A stretch of DNA of 64,000 nt from an uncultured Eubacteriales bacterium (lineage in GTDB: Bacteria > Bacillota > Clostridia > Christensenellales > Borkfalkiaceae). Of this stretch, positions 7,756 to 16,777 are shown one piece after another (position 1 is the first letter of the stretch; each line of letters begins with the position of its first letter). The notes beneath the pieces were generated by a model. The model saw only the letters and a program-made list of their open reading frames with translations. It was not told the DNA's origin and did no database searches. The position numbers and the translations under genes were made by a program. The DNA is taken from contig CAJLRM010000002.1 in NCBI GenBank assembly GCA_905209085.1, positions 124,001 to 188,000 on the forward strand. The letters are read 5' to 3'.

Positions 7756-9420
7756 ATGAGAAATATAAAGATCTGCACCCTGCTTTTAGGCGGCTTTCTG
7801 CTTTGCGCCTCGGCTTGCGGCGGCGGAGGCGCTTCGCTTTCGCCGGACAGCTCTCCTTCGCCGGGCGGGCAAAAAGTCAACTGCGAGGTGGCGGGCGTGG
7901 AGTTTGGCGTTTCGGAAATTTCCGACGTCGACGCGTATGCGGCGGAAGTCACGGACGGCGCGGTCAGTCACGACGCTCCCTTGCAAAACGGAATGATCGT
8001 AAGCCCGTATTATACGCTGACGGTGGGCGGAAAAGAGGTACCCGTGTATGCGACGAGATGCGCCAAGAGCGTCCATTCCTTCGCTTATGCGGACATTTCC
8101 AAAACGGATAAAACCAAGGATTTCGAGGTGGAGGTCAGGCTGACGGCGCGGCTTTCCTGTACGGCGCTTTCCAAATCGAAGCCGTCCGTGGCGGTGCTGC
8201 CCCAAAAGAGGGGCGTGGAAGCGGAAATTTCGGGCGATACGGTGACGGCGCGCATTTCCGATTTCGGCAGCTTCACCTTTGCGTTCAATAAAAAAGGGGA
8301 GGAAGCGCTGACGCTGTATCTGGCGGAGGCGGAAGAATTTTCCGCGCCCGAGGGCTGGACGGTGGAGCGTCTGTCCGCAAAGAAGCATACCATGGCAGAA
8401 ACGACGTTTAAAAACGCCGACACCGTATATTATTTCGAAAAGGGCAGGCATCTCGTCGACTCCGTTTCCATTCCTTCGGACGCCTGGGTGTATTTGGAAG
8501 CGGGCGCCTATCTCGAAGCGTACGCGGACGGAGAGGGGAAATATTCTCCCGTATTCCGCACAAACGGCACGCAAAACGTCAAATTGTACGGTCATGGAGC
8601 GGTCGATTTTTCCGCCTGTATGGGCGGCGATTCCATTCAAAAGGGCGCTTTCGATTTCCACGGCGCAAAAAATATCGCCGTGGACGGAATCTTGTCCGTC
8701 AATTCCAATACTTGGACTCTCTGTTTCACCGATTGCGAAAACGTCAACGTTTCCCGAAGCCTACTGTTCGGCTACCGCACCTATTCGGACGGGATCATGC
8801 TTTCCGACTGCCGCGACTCTTTGGTGACAAAGTGTTTCGTGCGCACGGGCGACGACGCGATGGAAACGAAGTCCACCTCTTCTCAGGGATACACGGACAA
8901 CGTCACCTTCCGCGATAACGATTGCTGGACGGATAAGGGACTCGGCTACGGCGTGGTGTGGGAAACCAATCACGACGTCAAAAACGTCACGTTCATCGAC
9001 TGCTCGGTGGGCTTCGCGCAATCGGATTGGGACGAGAGGCTCGGCGCACTGGCGGTGCAGCTGGGGGATCATTACAATACGGTGAAAAATATCCGTTTTG
9101 AAAATATAGAAATTTATCGTTGTTATTCTCCCGCCGTGATCAACTGTGAACTGAAACAGAGCGGCAAGCTCATCGACGAAATCTATATCAAGGACGTGCA
9201 TTGTTCGTACGCGGTGGGGTACCTCTTGCGGCTTGCGGAAGTCAACCTGGAAAACGCGGCGGCGCGCTTCGGGACTTTTTATCTCGACAATCTCTCGAAA
9301 AACGGCGTTGCGCTGACGCAGGAAACGCGCGACGACGAGTATATGCTCAAATTCGTGGTCAGGGCGGACTGGAACGCGGAAAAATACGTCAAAATCAATA
9401 CCCTCGGCGGAGAGGACTAA
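7756..9420 (+). CDS. GH28-like parallel beta-helix lipoprotein (paralogue D)
   Basis: This 554-residue lipoprotein has its lipobox cysteine at residue 21 and a short Gly/Ser/Pro linker. The ATG at 7756 is preceded by AAGGAGAG; an in-frame TTG 36 nt upstream has no such site. The N-terminal beta domain is followed by a beta-helix with YSDGIMLSDC, RTGDDAMETK, WTDK and GYGVVWE. It is the fourth paralogue, separated from the others by 263 nt with a hairpin, so it may start its own transcript together with the alpha-galactosidase downstream. Confidence 0.85.
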   Translation: MRNIKICTLLLGGFLLCASACGGGGASLSPDSSPSPGGQKVNCEVAGVEFGVSEISDVDAYAAEVTDGAVSHDAPLQNGMIVSPYYTLTVGGKEVPVYATRCAKSVHSFAYADISKTDKTKDFEVEVRLTARLSCTALSKSKPSVAVLPQKRGVEAEISGDTVTARISDFGSFTFAFNKKGEEALTLYLAEAEEFSAPEGWTVERLSAKKHTMAETTFKNADTVYYFEKGRHLVDSVSIPSDAWVYLEAGAYLEAYADGEGKYSPVFRTNGTQNVKLYGHGAVDFSACMGGDSIQKGAFDFHGAKNIAVDGILSVNSNTWTLCFTDCENVNVSRSLLFGYRTYSDGIMLSDCRDSLVTKCFVRTGDDAMETKSTSSQGYTDNVTFRDNDCWTDKGLGYGVVWETNHDVKNVTFIDCSVGFAQSDWDERLGALAVQLGDHYNTVKNIRFENIEIYRCYSPAVINCELKQSGKLIDEIYIKDVHCSYAVGYLLRLAEVNLENAAARFGTFYLDNLSKNGVALTQETRDDEYMLKFVVRADWNAEKYVKINTLGGED

Positions 9421-9744
9421 GAAAATTTCGGCGCAAAAAGGCTCGGGGACAGGGAGTTGTTTCCGAGAGCGGAGGGGAAATTTAAAAGGAAACTTTCTTT
9501 TTTCCGAATTTTTCAAAGCGCGGTGAAAGTGGTTTTCGCGGAGGGATACGGGAGTCCTTTTTTCCCGTTTCTCCCTTGCGGCGAAAGATAGGAAAAGTAT
9601 TCTTCTCGGAGATTAAAGACGCTTTTCCGTTCCCCGCTTTCGCCTTTGTACAGGAAAAGTTTTCTTTTGGTATGTTTATCCGTTCGCAAAAACGGCGGTT
9701 CTCCCGCTTTTCAATAAAATCAGGCAGTAAAAGGCAGAATAGTT
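9421..9744. other. Intergenic region upstream of the GH36 gene
   Basis: These 324 nt are A/G-rich and hold no convincing gene, RNA or terminator. I could not fix a promoter; an AT-rich patch around 9660-9720 is the likeliest place. Confidence 0.5.
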
Positions 9745-11874
9745 ATGGATTTTTCAAAACAACAGATTATTTATCGTCCCTTAGAGGGAATGACGGCGAT
9801 CTACACGGTAAAAGACGGGGTAATGTCCTTTACCTGCGTCCCCGAAGGCACTTCGGACAAAGTAAAGCCTTCCAAGCTTTATAAGGAATTCAATCCTTCC
9901 CATCCCTATCCCGAGATAGAGCCGATGGTGCAGATCGCCCGCACGGGCAACTCTCCCCGTCGGGATTTTTCGTCGGGCGCCACCATGTACGACAGCTCCA
10001 CCTCCTTTTCTTTCCGGCCGTGCGATCAGGTGTGCTCCGAAACGGAGGAAACGCGCGAGATCGTCACCCTTCTCGAAAACGAGGACGGCTTGAAGGTCAG
10101 GCATATTCTCACCCAGAGAAAGGGCTATCGGGCGGCGGAGCTGAGAATGGAACTGGAAAATTGCGGCGCGGATACGACGATAGAACTCGCTTCTTCCTTC
10201 GCGATTTCTGCCCTCACTCCCTTCGAGGAGGAAAACGACCCCGACTCTTTGATTTTGCACCGTTTACAGAGCAATTGGTCGGGCGAGGGGCGAAAGGAGA
10301 GCACGCCCGTTTCCAAATTCAATTTCGAGGATTCGTGGTCGTCGCTCGGCGTGCGGGTGCAGCGGATCGGAGCGGTGGGGTCCATGCCCGCGCGGGGCTA
10401 TATGCCCTTTACGGCGATAGAGGATCAAAAGAACGGCGTCACGTGGGCGGCGTGGATAGAGGCGCCCGATTCCTGGCAGATGGAGGCGGTGCATCGTTAC
10501 GGCGGCATCACGCTGTTCGGCGGCCATGCGGACTACCTCTTCGGCCACTGGCGCAAAACGCTGAAAACGGGGGAAAAGTTTAAGACCCGTTCGGCTTTTT
10601 TCACGGCGGTGGAGGGAGGACTGACCGAGGCGTGCGCGGCGCTCACCAAGTATCAGGAAACCCGCTATCGCTTCCCGCCGTCGGAGGAAACTCTGCCCGT
10701 CGTCTATAACGAATACCTTTGCAGCTGGGGAAACCCTACCATCGACAATATCCGTCCGCAGCTTGCGCTCGCGCGGGAATTGGGCGCGGAGTATTTCGTC
10801 ATCGACGCGGGCTGGTTCTGCGACTGCTGGGATTCTCAGCTGGGGGATTGGGAAGTATCTAAAAAAAGATTCCCGCGCGGGCTAAAAGAATTTTCCGACG
10901 CATTCCGGGAGGCGGGCTTTACGGCGGGCGGCGTCTGGTACGAATTCGAAGGCGTCACCGCCCTTTCCGAGGTATCTAAAAAAACCGATTGGCTCTTAAA
11001 GGAAGACGGAGTCGTCATCGACCACGGCGGGCGTATGTTTCTCGATTTCCGAAAAGCGGAAGTCACCGACTATCTCACGAAGCGGGTCATCGACACGCTC
11101 AACGAAAACTGTCTTAACTACATAAAGATCGATTACAACGAAAATATCGGCTTGGGCGCGGACGGCGCGGAAAGTCCCGGCGAAGGGCTGCGCCGGCAGA
11201 TGGAGAAGGTGGTGGAGTTCTTTGAAAAACTCCGCGCGGGCGTCAAGGGACTCGTCATGGAAGTATGTTCCTCGGGCGGGATGCGGCACGAACCGCTGTT
11301 TATGACGCTCGGCAGCATGGTATCCTTTTCCGACGCGCACGAAAACGCGGACGGCGCGGTGGTGGCGGCGGACCTGCACCGCGTCATGCAGCCGCGCACC
11401 ATGCAGATCTGGGCGAGCGTCCTGCCGACGCATACTCTCGACGAGGTATATTTTACGATGGTCAAAGCCATGCTGGGCAGAATCTGTCTTTCGGGCAGGC
11501 TTTCGGACGTTTCCCCGGAGGTGTTTTCCGTCGTCAAGGCGGGCGTCGATTATTATCGGACGATCAAGGAGATCGTCAAAGACGGAGAAACGATCCTCAT
11601 CGATACGGACGAGATACGTTCCTTGCGGCACCCGAAGGGGATCGTGCGGCTGGCGAGAAGGAGCGGGGACGGCAACAGGCTCCTCTGCTATGGATTCGCC
11701 TACGGCGAAACGGAACGGGAAGCCGTATTCCCCGCAAAGGGGTATCGCCTGGTATCCGTTTACGGCAACGGCCGCGCCGCTTGCGAAAAGGGCGAAGCGA
11801 AAATTTTTATCGGCGGCAAACCTCTCGCGGCGGCGGTCGCTTTGCTGGAAAAAATTAAAAGGGGAAAAGCATGA
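9745..11874 (+). CDS. GH36 alpha-galactosidase
   Basis: This 709-residue protein has no signal peptide and should act in the cytoplasm on imported alpha-galactosides. It has the usual GH36 plan: a beta-sandwich N-terminal half, a TIM barrel from about residue 320 and a small C-terminal beta domain. The catalytic nucleophile is predicted at Asp463 in YIKIDYNE. The EVCSSGG loop follows, and the acid/base is predicted at Asp530 in SFSDAHE. The spacing and motifs fit the family well. The upstream site is weak (AAGGCAG). The stop overlaps the next start by 4 nt (ATGA), so translation is coupled to the phosphodiesterase gene. Confidence 0.93.
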   Translation: MDFSKQQIIYRPLEGMTAIYTVKDGVMSFTCVPEGTSDKVKPSKLYKEFNPSHPYPEIEPMVQIARTGNSPRRDFSSGATMYDSSTSFSFRPCDQVCSETEETREIVTLLENEDGLKVRHILTQRKGYRAAELRMELENCGADTTIELASSFAISALTPFEEENDPDSLILHRLQSNWSGEGRKESTPVSKFNFEDSWSSLGVRVQRIGAVGSMPARGYMPFTAIEDQKNGVTWAAWIEAPDSWQMEAVHRYGGITLFGGHADYLFGHWRKTLKTGEKFKTRSAFFTAVEGGLTEACAALTKYQETRYRFPPSEETLPVVYNEYLCSWGNPTIDNIRPQLALARELGAEYFVIDAGWFCDCWDSQLGDWEVSKKRFPRGLKEFSDAFREAGFTAGGVWYEFEGVTALSEVSKKTDWLLKEDGVVIDHGGRMFLDFRKAEVTDYLTKRVIDTLNENCLNYIKIDYNENIGLGADGAESPGEGLRRQMEKVVEFFEKLRAGVKGLVMEVCSSGGMRHEPLFMTLGSMVSFSDAHENADGAVVAADLHRVMQPRTMQIWASVLPTHTLDEVYFTMVKAMLGRICLSGRLSDVSPEVFSVVKAGVDYYRTIKEIVKDGETILIDTDEIRSLRHPKGIVRLARRSGDGNRLLCYGFAYGETEREAVFPAKGYRLVSVYGNGRAACEKGEAKIFIGGKPLAAAVALLEKIKRGKA

Positions 11875-13745
11875 AGGGAAAAGAAGGGCGCGTTTTACGA
11901 AAAATAATCGCCGCAGTATGTACGGCGGCGTTCGTCTTCGCTTCGTCCCTCTCCTGTCTGAACGGGTCTTTCATAGGATTTCGGGGCGGCAGGGCAGCGG
12001 CGAACGCGGAAACTTACGAGTTTGCGAAGACGGTGGACTATTCCTCTTCCCGCCTTCTCGCCGCGCCGACGGTGACGGCGGAACTGACGAGCGCGCGAAG
12101 CTTGTATTACGTGTCCGCGGACAACGACGCGCGCGCGGCGGTAAACGCGTGGTATTATCTGGACGGAGAGGGCAACGCGACGGGAAAGGACGGCAAGGTG
12201 ATAGAGCCGCTGGAAACGGCGCTGGACGAATTGGACGGCGGGGCGATTCCCAATTTTTACGTGTCCTCGGAAGAGCAGCTCGCCGCGCTTTCCGCCTATG
12301 CCGCGTCGCATCAAAAGCTCACGGACGCGGCGGTGATCTCTCCCGACGCGGAGCTTATCAAAGCGGCGAAAACGGCGATGCCCTATTTCCGCGCGGCGCT
12401 CGATTTTTCTTCCGCGGATCCCTTCCGCCCCGCCGAGGCGGCGCGGGCTGCGAACGAAGCGGGCGCGATGCTGCTCGTGTTGTCGCAAAGGCAGGCGGAT
12501 AAGGAAACGGTGAACTTTTTGCAGTCGCGCATGAAAACGGTCTGGGTAAAGCTCGAATCGGCGGAGGAATTCGACGTCAAGGCGGGGATAGCGAGCGGCG
12601 CTTTCGGCTTGGTGACGGACGGAGATCCGAAGAATATCGCGCAGGCGTATGCGGAGCTGGACGGACTCAAAGGGGGAACGCTGTCCCGCTCTCCCCTCAA
12701 CGTCGCGCACCGCGGCGATCCGTTCAAGTATAACGAAAATTCGATGGAGGGCTTTCGGGCGGCGTGCGAAGCGGGCGCCACCCACCTCGAAGTGGACGCG
12801 CATTTGACCAAGGACGATCAGATCGTCATCATGCACGACGCAGACCTTTCCCGCACCACAAACGGCAGGGGGAACATTCGTTCGATGACGCTCGAAGAGA
12901 TCCGGCAGTATAAAATCATCCGCAATCTCGGCAACATGACGACGGGCAGCGAATCGGACATTCCGACGATAGACGAACTGTTCTCCTATTGCAGGGATAA
13001 GGAAATCCTGATTTTCTTCGAGATCAAGAGTTCCGCTTCCGATTTTGTTTCCGTTTTCAAACGCAAGATAGAGGAATACGGTATGGAGGACAATATCGTC
13101 GTCATCTCCTTTGACAGAACGCAGCTTTCGGCGGTCCGAGAGCATATTCCCTATCTTTGGGCGCTCGATCTCAATTATACCAAGGAGAATATCGGCAAGA
13201 CGATCACCGACCTTTGCACGCGCGGAGTGGGAATCGATATGTCCTACGGCAACGTGCTGCCCCAGCTCACGCGCTCTATGCTGGACAGGGGATTCCCGCC
13301 CGCCTATTGGACGTATTCCACAAAGACGGACGTGGAAACGGCGATACGGGACGGCGTCTACGGCATCACGAATAACGACGCCGTGGCGGCGGGCGCGCTT
13401 CCCGAAAAATTGACTTTCGGGGAACTTGCCCCTGTGAAAAAATCCGAGTTTTTGTCCGAAGAGTTTACGCTGCCCGTATTCGTGGAAAGTTACGACGGAA
13501 CGCGGACAGAAACGCGGGGCGCCCTCTACGCTTATCGGGACGCGGGAGAATACGCGGAGGTGATCTTGCGCGCCGAAACGGGCAAGTGGTCGCTTTTGAG
13601 CGACGTCGTGCAGGTGGAATACGCGTCGGAAGAAAATTCCGCCTCCTCGTCGGAGGACGGCGGCTGCGGCAGTTTCGTAGGACTTCCCTTCGCCTGCGCC
13701 GCCGCGGCGGGATTGGTGCTTGTCCTAAAAAGACGGCGCGGATAA
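11871..13745 (+). CDS. Exported glycerophosphodiester phosphodiesterase with a membrane tail
   Basis: This 624-residue protein has a signal peptide, an N-terminal domain of about 240 residues with no clear match, and a GDPD domain starting at NVAHRGDP. His280 begins the catalytic HRGD, and the EVDAHLTKD and HDADLSRTTNG motifs follow. The family hydrolyses glycerophosphodiesters to glycerol-3-phosphate and an alcohol, and exported forms can act on teichoic-acid-like polymers. The C-terminus is GGCGSFVG, a hydrophobic stretch, then KRRRG, almost the same as the tail ending at 289. The overlap with the GH36 gene suggests a shared pathway, perhaps removal of glycerol-phosphate from a glycan. Confidence 0.9.
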   Translation: MKGKEGRVLRKIIAAVCTAAFVFASSLSCLNGSFIGFRGGRAAANAETYEFAKTVDYSSSRLLAAPTVTAELTSARSLYYVSADNDARAAVNAWYYLDGEGNATGKDGKVIEPLETALDELDGGAIPNFYVSSEEQLAALSAYAASHQKLTDAAVISPDAELIKAAKTAMPYFRAALDFSSADPFRPAEAARAANEAGAMLLVLSQRQADKETVNFLQSRMKTVWVKLESAEEFDVKAGIASGAFGLVTDGDPKNIAQAYAELDGLKGGTLSRSPLNVAHRGDPFKYNENSMEGFRAACEAGATHLEVDAHLTKDDQIVIMHDADLSRTTNGRGNIRSMTLEEIRQYKIIRNLGNMTTGSESDIPTIDELFSYCRDKEILIFFEIKSSASDFVSVFKRKIEEYGMEDNIVVISFDRTQLSAVREHIPYLWALDLNYTKENIGKTITDLCTRGVGIDMSYGNVLPQLTRSMLDRGFPPAYWTYSTKTDVETAIRDGVYGITNNDAVAAGALPEKLTFGELAPVKKSEFLSEEFTLPVFVESYDGTRTETRGALYAYRDAGEYAEVILRAETGKWSLLSDVVQVEYASEENSASSSEDGGCGSFVGLPFACAAAAGLVLVLKRRRG

Positions 13746-13966
13746 TTCCCATCCGAAAGGGCATAAAAGGGCGGCTTGAAAAATCGAGGCGGCGAAAGCG
13801 TCGGCGATGACGGCGCAGAAGAACGGTTTGGAAAAAGCGGGAAAACAAAAATCCCGACGGCGGGGCGCCTGCCTTTTTAAAAGCTCTTTTGTAAGAAGGA
13901 ATAGGAAATAAAAATACGGCTATTTTCCCATATCGAAATGACATAGGAAAAAACGGGAGGAAAATT

Positions 13967-15268
13967 GTGAAAACTGAAAAGAAAAAAGGAATGAAAACAA
14001 TGGCGGCTTTTATTTTGGCAATGACGATGCTCGCGCCGCTCGCGGCGTGCGGCTCGCCCGCGTCTTCCGATTTGTCGGACGGAAAGGGAAGTTCGCAGGA
14101 GAGCGCCTCCTCGTCCGTTTCTTCGGATTCCTCTGCCGAGGATCTGACGGCTTACGATTTATCGGCGTTCGATCTGCAAAAGTACGTTTCTCCCGTTTGG
14201 AAGGGGCGGGTTTCGTATGCGGAAGCGGCGTTCGTGATGGAGAATCCGAAAGGGGAAACGGAGCCGATAAAGCTTCTCTATCCGATAGAAAAAATCGTAT
14301 CGGTGCGCAGCGCCGACCTTGCGACGAAGTACGAGGAGGGAAGGGATTACGAGGTGACGGCGGAAGGGGAACTGAAAATTTTAAAGGAAGGAAACATCCC
14401 CGTACTCGCTTACGACAAGTATTATTTCGAAACGTACACGGACGACGGATTGAAGACGCAGATTCCCTCCTCGCAGGCTTCGGGCGCTTACATGGTCGCG
14501 GAAACGACGAAAGAGAGCGCGGGAATGTCGGCTTGGTGTCTGGCCGTCACGTACACCCATTCGGGCAAAAGCCCCCTGTCCGTGCCCGAGGACAAAAGCG
14601 AGCGCTTTTCCCTTCTCCGCGAAAAGCTTTCCAAAGGCGATCCCGTCAAAGCCGTATATTACGGCGACAGCATCACTTACGGCTGGGGATCCACCGCTCT
14701 CGCGGAAGTGGACAGAGCGCCCCGCTGTCCCGGCTATTGCGATCTCGCCATGGACTATCTCGAAAGCAAATACGGCTCGGAAATTTCCCGCGTCAACCTT
14801 TCCAAGAGCGGAGAAACGAGCGCCTGGGCAAAGGAATACGCCAATTATAAAAAGGTCTGCGACGAAAATCCCGACCTCGTGATTTTGGCGTTCGGAATGA
14901 ACGACGGGGTGGTGACGGAGGGAAGCGCTTTTGTCGCTAATATTAAAAATATCGTCAAAAATATCCGCGCCCGCTGCCCCGACGCGGAGATCGCGGTGGT
15001 GACGAGTATGCTGCCCAACGAGAAAGTGGGGTATCAGCAGGGGACTTGTTTGAGAAATTATCACGCCGTTTATCCCGGGCTTCTTGCCGAGGCGGAAGAA
15101 AAGTGGGAAGGCGTGGGCGTCGCGGACGTCACGGCGGCGCATACGGAAATTCTCGCGCGAAAAAAATTCCAGGATACCACTTCTTCCAATACGAATCATC
15201 CCAACGATTTCATGCACAGAATTTACGCGCAGGTGCTCCTTCGCACCTTGCTCGGAGAAGAGTTTTAA
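13967..15268 (+). CDS. SGNH/GDSL hydrolase lipoprotein
   Basis: This 433-residue lipoprotein has its lipobox cysteine at residue 28. I use the GTG at 13967 because GGGAGG lies 7 nt before it; an ATG at 13991 is the alternative. After a linker and a beta-rich domain, the SGNH hydrolase starts with YYGDSITYG (catalytic Ser235), continues with LAFGMNDG (the N block) and closes with NDFMH (Asp/His pair). Enzymes of this kind remove acetyl or other acyl groups from glycans. The position after four beta-helix proteins suggests deacetylation of the same polysaccharide. Confidence 0.9.
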   Translation: MKTEKKKGMKTMAAFILAMTMLAPLAACGSPASSDLSDGKGSSQESASSSVSSDSSAEDLTAYDLSAFDLQKYVSPVWKGRVSYAEAAFVMENPKGETEPIKLLYPIEKIVSVRSADLATKYEEGRDYEVTAEGELKILKEGNIPVLAYDKYYFETYTDDGLKTQIPSSQASGAYMVAETTKESAGMSAWCLAVTYTHSGKSPLSVPEDKSERFSLLREKLSKGDPVKAVYYGDSITYGWGSTALAEVDRAPRCPGYCDLAMDYLESKYGSEISRVNLSKSGETSAWAKEYANYKKVCDENPDLVILAFGMNDGVVTEGSAFVANIKNIVKNIRARCPDAEIAVVTSMLPNEKVGYQQGTCLRNYHAVYPGLLAEAEEKWEGVGVADVTAAHTEILARKKFQDTTSSNTNHPNDFMHRIYAQVLLRTLLGEEF

Positions 15269-15312
15269 TGCCTTTTTGAAAGGCGCTCGAACTCGCGGCG
15301 CGATTGACTCCA

Positions 15313-15336
15313 AAAAGAGCGTTGAAGCGCTCTTTT
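15313..15336 (+). terminator. Hairpin terminator after the SGNH gene
   Basis: Arms 15313-15321 and 15328-15336 form a perfect 9-bp stem (AAAAGAGCG / CGCTCTTTT) around a 6-nt loop; the T-run is inside the 3' arm. It lies 45 nt after the stop and probably ends the carbohydrate operon. Confidence 0.7.
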
Positions 15337-15511
15337 AAAGACGCGCGAGTTTAAGATATGGCGTATGAAAAAAACGTTCCCGATTGCGGTATGCCTGATA
15401 GAGCGGTCGGAGGCGACGGCTTTGCTAATTCCTTTTTGCGATTCTTTCCGCGCGCAAAAACAAGATCGGACGAATTGAAAAAAACAGGTCGGGGAAGAGG
15501 ACCCGGGAGAA

Positions 15512-15682
15512 TCAACTGAATCTTTCCAGCGGCGAAAAACAGCGGCGACAGACGCCGTTGTTTTTCTTTGCGCAGTCCGCGCAAATACAGTCCCCGCAGG
15601 TGGGGCAGAAATAAGCGCTTTTCGCGTCGACGGATTTTTTGCAGCCGCGACAGGCGGCGGCAGGGGAATAATCGATAGACAT
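15512..15682 (-). CDS. Small cysteine-rich zinc-binding protein, 56 residues
   Basis: An ATG at 15682 (-) is preceded by GGAGGG at good spacing and opens a 56-codon frame. The product has nine cysteines: C11-x2-C14, C26-x2-C29, C32-x-C34-x2-C37 and C45-x2-C48. The spacing looks like two zinc sites of a treble-clef, B-box or double zinc-ribbon kind. No membrane segment or signal peptide is present. It reads towards the SGNH gene and stands alone. The strong ribosome binding site and the cysteine pattern argue that it is real; the function is unknown. Confidence 0.8.
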   Translation of the reverse strand: MSIDYSPAAACRGCKKSVDAKSAYFCPTCGDCICADCAKKNNGVCRRCFSPLERFS

Positions 15683-16015
15683 TTTTTCCCTCCTTATTCA
15701 CAAGTATGCCCGAAATTCTCCTAAAAAATTCTTCTTCCCTTTCGAGCCTTGGGAAGGAACGATAGCGACGTTTTTTCTGCCGCGCTTTCGAAGACAAATT
15801 CAAGACAAGGGGAACTTTTCTAAGCAACGGGCGGGGCGACTGAAAGACGAACGGAATCAGAGCGCGCAGGCACAAATACAGATCGGAAAAAACGGAGATG
15901 AATGTTCGTCAGACAGGGAGGAGAGAGTATGGGGACCTGTTTCACCGACGCGCGGGGGATGGATTGCAAAAAATTTCCCAAAAGGCGCTGTGATCGTATG
16001 GGAGCTATACCCGCC
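15683..16015. other. Intergenic region upstream of the repeat block
   Basis: No gene, promoter or RNA can be supported here. The sequence is A/G-rich on the + strand and open on both strands by composition only. Confidence 0.45.
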
Positions 16016-16226
16016 GAATTTCAAGAATAACAAACAGGAAAACGGAACAAAATTTCCCGAATTTTATAGGGCGAAAATAAAGGCGGAAGAAAATTTCCCC
16101 GGTTTCAGGAATAGTAAACAGGGCGGCAAAAGAAAATGTTTCGGGTTTTAGGCATAACAAACATAAAAAACGAAAGAAAATCTCTGATTCTCGGGCAAGG
16201 CAAAAGGAGAACGGAACAAAAATGGG
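16016..16226. repeat. Five degenerate tandem units of about 42 bp
   Basis: Five units can be aligned by eye: 16016-16058, 16059-16100, 16101-16142, 16143-16185 and 16186-16226. Each begins with a G(A/G)-TTT-CAGGAATA-like part, often has AACAAACAGG in the middle, and ends A/G-rich with GAAAAT followed by a TTTCCC-like part. The 41-43-nt period is close to 14 codons, but neither strand gives a convincing protein or a ribosome binding site. Confidence 0.55.
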
Positions 16227-16700
16227 ATTTACAGGCAGACTTTTAAAAAAACGCGTTTTTAAAGTATTACTCTTCGCTTTTGCCGTCTTTTGCCCTCTGT
16301 TTCCCGCGGCCATAAAAGCAAATAAACAGGGAGGGATTCTTCTTTGAACGGCTCAGAAAAAAGTGCGTTTATTTTAATTTAACCCGCGTTTTTCGGCTTT
16401 CGTTAAAATGGGAAGCGTTTAAAAATATCCTCCCTAAGCCCTTTATTTTTTATTGGATCGATTTCAAAATCCTTCGACTTTTTTACGGGGCGTCGGGGCG
16501 AAAAAATCCCGTTTCGCGCTTTCGGGGAAAAATGCGACGAAACGTTTAAAAGCCCCAGAATCAATTTTGCCTCGGGGGGTGATAAACTTATCGCGGACGC
16601 ATACAAAATGCGCCTGCGGGCAAAAAAACGCCCAAAAACGCGATTGGTAAAATAAAGATTGAAAAAATTACGGCAAAATGCTGTACTTTTTTCTTCCAAT
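16227..16700. other. Intergenic region upstream of gyrB
   Basis: About 470 nt without a supportable gene. Short inverted repeats exist (for example around 16245-16262), but no riboswitch or RNA family is recognised. Confidence 0.45.
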
Positions 16701-16702
16701 AT

Positions 16703-16710
16703 GGTATAAT
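16703..16710 (+). promoter_or_regulatory. Extended -10 promoter of gyrB
   Basis: TGGTATAAT forms an extended -10 element, with TATAAT at 16705-16710. The -35 region (16682-16687, TGTACT) is weak, as usual for extended -10 promoters. The gyrB start is about 68 nt further on. Confidence 0.7.
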
Positions 16711-16777
16711 AAGTAGGTAAAAAATAACGTGCGCGGTTCCGACTTTCGGAGAGGCGCGCGAACAGGAGTTTAAAAGA

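Noticed and set aside
15351..15875. Frame of 174 codons (-) covering the small cysteine-rich gene
   Set aside because: Arg/Leu-rich without a ribosome binding site. The 56-codon frame in another phase has a good start and a zinc pattern.
16005..16313. 102-codon frame (-) through the tandem repeats
   Set aside because: Phe/Leu-rich product mirrors the repeat; no ribosome binding site or promoter on that strand.
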